DNA from: Mxb001 sp049317345
Lineage (GTDB): Bacteria > Actinomycetota > Actinomycetes > S36-B12
Assembly: GCA_049317345.1 (NCBI GenBank)
Contig: JBMOIL010000125.1
Coordinates: 1-7,286, forward strand
DNA length: 7,286 nucleotides
Direction: 5' to 3'
Shown here: positions 6,127 through 7,286 of the stretch, one piece after another
Layout: the number at the start of each line of letters is the position of its first letter
Numbering within the stretch: position 1 is the stretch's first letter
Program-made: the position numbers and the translations under genes
The notes under the pieces: model-generated
What the model was told of the DNA's origin: nothing
What the model saw: the letters and a program-made list of their open reading frames with translations, nothing else
The model's database searches: none

Positions 6127-6668
6127 GCGTCCACGGCTTCCGCCGCACAGCCACCGGCCGAATCGTCCTGCGGGTCGACGTGGTGGAGAAGGGGCTGCTC
6201 CTGACGCTCCTCGAGCAGCTCGTCGAATTCGTCACGCCCGAGGGCGCGGAGGATGAGGATCCGCTCGTGAGCCTGGTCGGTCTCAACCCCGACGCGGAGC
6301 GCCCGGAGGATCCCGCGCTCGCTCGACTCTTCCCTGACGCCTACCTCGACGATGCAGACGCGTCGGCGGAATTCCGCCGCTTCACGGAGCGATCCCTGCG
6401 TGAGACCAAGTTGGCGCATGCCGCCACGGCAATTGAGACGCTGCGGCGGTCCGGCGACAAGGTGACCCTCAGTGCGGACGACGCTGTCGCCTGGCTCGGG
6501 GCGCTCAACGACGTCCGCCTCGCACTGGGGACGCGTCTGGGGGTGACCGAGGAAGCACTGGCGGAGTTCGCCGAGCTTCCTGAGGAGGATCCGCGCTCGG
6601 CTACCTACCACGTGTACGACTGGCTCACCTTCCTGCAGGAGTCCCTCGTGCGCGCGGTCATGCGTTGA
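6123..6668 (+). CDS. DUF2017 family protein, ClpS partner gene
   Basis: A 181-residue cytoplasmic protein of the DUF2017 family, whose biochemical function is unknown. It starts MSVHGFRRTATGRIVLRVD. A helix follows (VEKGLLLTLLEQLVEFV, 21-37), then an acidic stretch (EGAEDEDP, 40-47), RLFPDAYLDD (68-77), FRRFTERSLRETKLAHAATAIETL (84-107), and the most family-typical block DDAVAWLGALNDVRLALGTRLGV (119-141), ending YHVYDWLTFLQESLVRAVM. There are no membrane segments and no recognisable catalytic motif. The start overlaps the clpS stop as GTGA, so the two proteins are made from one mRNA with coupled translation. The conserved pairing suggests a role connected with ClpS or Clp proteolysis, but that is inference from gene order only. 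Confidence 0.85.
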   Translation: MSVHGFRRTATGRIVLRVDVVEKGLLLTLLEQLVEFVTPEGAEDEDPLVSLVGLNPDAERPEDPALARLFPDAYLDDADASAEFRRFTERSLRETKLAHAATAIETLRRSGDKVTLSADDAVAWLGALNDVRLALGTRLGVTEEALAEFAELPEEDPRSATYHVYDWLTFLQESLVRAVMR

Positions 6669-6686
6669 TGCGCGAGATGCCCTGAC

Positions 6687-6727
6687 ATACGCAAGCGGCG
6701 GGGCCATGGGCCCCGCCGCTTGCGTAT
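6687..6727. terminator. Perfect 19-bp hairpin, bidirectional terminator
   Basis: Bases 6687-6705 are the exact reverse complement of 6709-6727 around a 3-nt loop (ATG). The stem core is GC-rich (GCGGCGGGGCC) and its base is ATACGCAA. It sits 18 nt after the DUF2017 stop and 11 nt from the rhodopsin stop, between converging genes, and being symmetrical it can serve both strands. There is no T-run of note on either side, as is usual for actinobacterial hairpins. Confidence 0.88.
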
Positions 6728-6738
6728 AGGTGCGAGTG

Positions 6739-7286
6739 CTACTTGCTGGAGGGAGCTTCCTTCATCTCCGCGTCCGCGAACTCCGGGCTGTCGTCCATGG
6801 ACTTGATGCGTGCGATCTTGAAGATGAGCAAACCGTAGAGGCACTTCGCGAGCACGTCTGCGATTGAGTAGCCCACCTGGCGGTAGACGAAGGAGTCTGC
6901 GCCGTCGAGCCCGAGCATCGGGAAGGCGTAGGAGATCGGGTAGACGCCCCACGTGGCGAGGAGCAGCCAGCGCAGGCCTGCGAGCTCCTTGCCGACCTGG
7001 TTGGGCTGGCTCTTTGCCGCTCGACTGAGTTCAACGAACAGCACGTAGAGGATGTAGATGAATGGAATGGTCGATAGGGCACCCCAGATGGCCTTGCCGG
7101 TGATGTCGGCGGTGACCTCACCCGGGTAGCCCAGGATGATCATGAGGGCGGAAGCCGGAATGAGCTTCCAGAGCAGCGAACGACGCACGGCTGCGGGAAG
7201 TGCGAGCACGGCCACCGTTTCGAAGAGCAGCAGCGGCACGGTGAGCAGCCAGTCGACGTAGCGGTAGCCCTCGTTGAAGCCATCGC
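6739..7286 (-). CDS. Microbial (type-1) rhodopsin, proteorhodopsin/xanthorhodopsin-like proton pump, N-terminus missing
   Basis: This is the C-terminal 181 residues (helices C to G) of a retinal-binding membrane protein expected to pump protons outward in light. Numbering the fragment from its first whole codon (7282-7284), helix C reads YRYVDWLLTVPLLLFE with Arg8, Asp11, Thr15 and Glu22. These match proteorhodopsin Arg94, Asp97 (acceptor), Thr101 and Glu108 (donor), the DTE pump motif. Leu19 matches position 105, the green-absorbing variant. Helix D carries LGYPGE, helix E IWGALSTIPFIYILYVLF with Gly68 where green proteorhodopsin has Phe152, helix F WGVYPISYAFP, and helix G SIADVLAKCLYGLLIF with Asp143 and the retinal Schiff-base Lys147 (codon 6844-6846). 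A charged tail of about 25 residues ends the protein. Helices A and B and the start are off the window. Neighbouring retinal or carotenoid genes cannot be seen. A sensory role is less likely given the donor Glu. Confidence 0.93.
   Translation of the reverse strand, partial: DGFNEGYRYVDWLLTVPLLLFETVAVLALPAAVRRSLLWKLIPASALMIILGYPGEVTADITGKAIWGALSTIPFIYILYVLFVELSRAAKSQPNQVGKELAGLRWLLLATWGVYPISYAFPMLGLDGADSFVYRQVGYSIADVLAKCLYGLLIFKIARIKSMDDSPEFADAEMKEAPSSK

Noticed and set aside
6087..6707. 206-codon minus-strand frame opposite DUF2017
   Set aside because: It would begin inside the terminator hairpin and lies opposite a family-supported gene.
6739..7286. Rhodopsin as a sodium or chloride pump
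   Set aside because: Sodium pumps have Asn-Asp-Gln and chloride pumps lack the Asp acceptor (Thr/Asn-based motifs); this protein has Asp-Thr-Glu.
1..7286. CRISPR array, tRNA/rRNA, insertion sequence, toxin-antitoxin or phage-defence genes
   Set aside because: No repeat-spacer pattern, cloverleaf, transposase or defence domain was found on either strand; the only repeats are the ones listed.

Overview
The window looks like a chromosomal segment of a high-GC Gram-positive bacterium (Actinomycetota, plausibly an Actinomycetaceae-type organism; the genus is inference). The grounds are strong G/C bias at third codon positions, GTG starts, short TAnnnT -10 boxes with little else, a likely leaderless clpS, and the actinobacterial clpS-DUF2017 gene pair. 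Both edges cut through genes.

Layout: (1) 1-2383, a plus-strand polar amino acid ABC importer in the order binding protein (5' end missing), permease, ATPase, each gene overlapping the next by 4 nt. (2) 2399-3691, a second plus-strand unit with its own putative -10 box and a strong ribosome binding site: a six-helix HdeD/DUF308 membrane protein followed after 6 nt by an unusually short IclR-type regulator. (3) 3692-3959, the only sizeable intergenic stretch. It holds a 9-bp stem-loop and a 15-nt direct repeat whose copies start 157 bp apart. (4) 3960-5810, a secreted glycoside hydrolase family 18 protein with a complete DGxDxDxE motif and two Ig-like tail modules. (5) 5833-6668, clpS (N-degron adaptor of the Clp protease) overlapping a DUF2017 gene by 4 nt. 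(6) 6687-6727, a perfect 19-bp hairpin between convergent genes. (7) 6739-7286, minus strand, the C-terminal part of a microbial rhodopsin with the Asp-Thr-Glu signature of proteorhodopsin/xanthorhodopsin-type proton pumps, the retinal lysine, a green-type tuning Leu and a helix-E glycine of the kind that opens a carotenoid-antenna fenestration.

The genes form ordinary housekeeping and transport modules rather than one integrated system: amino acid uptake, membrane stress or regulation, extracellular glycan hydrolysis, regulated proteolysis, and light-driven ion transport. The rhodopsin is the most notable item, with the intergenic repeat/hairpin region and the conserved but uncharacterised DUF2017 partner of ClpS as secondary points. 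I see no CRISPR array, tRNA, rRNA, insertion sequence or defence system.
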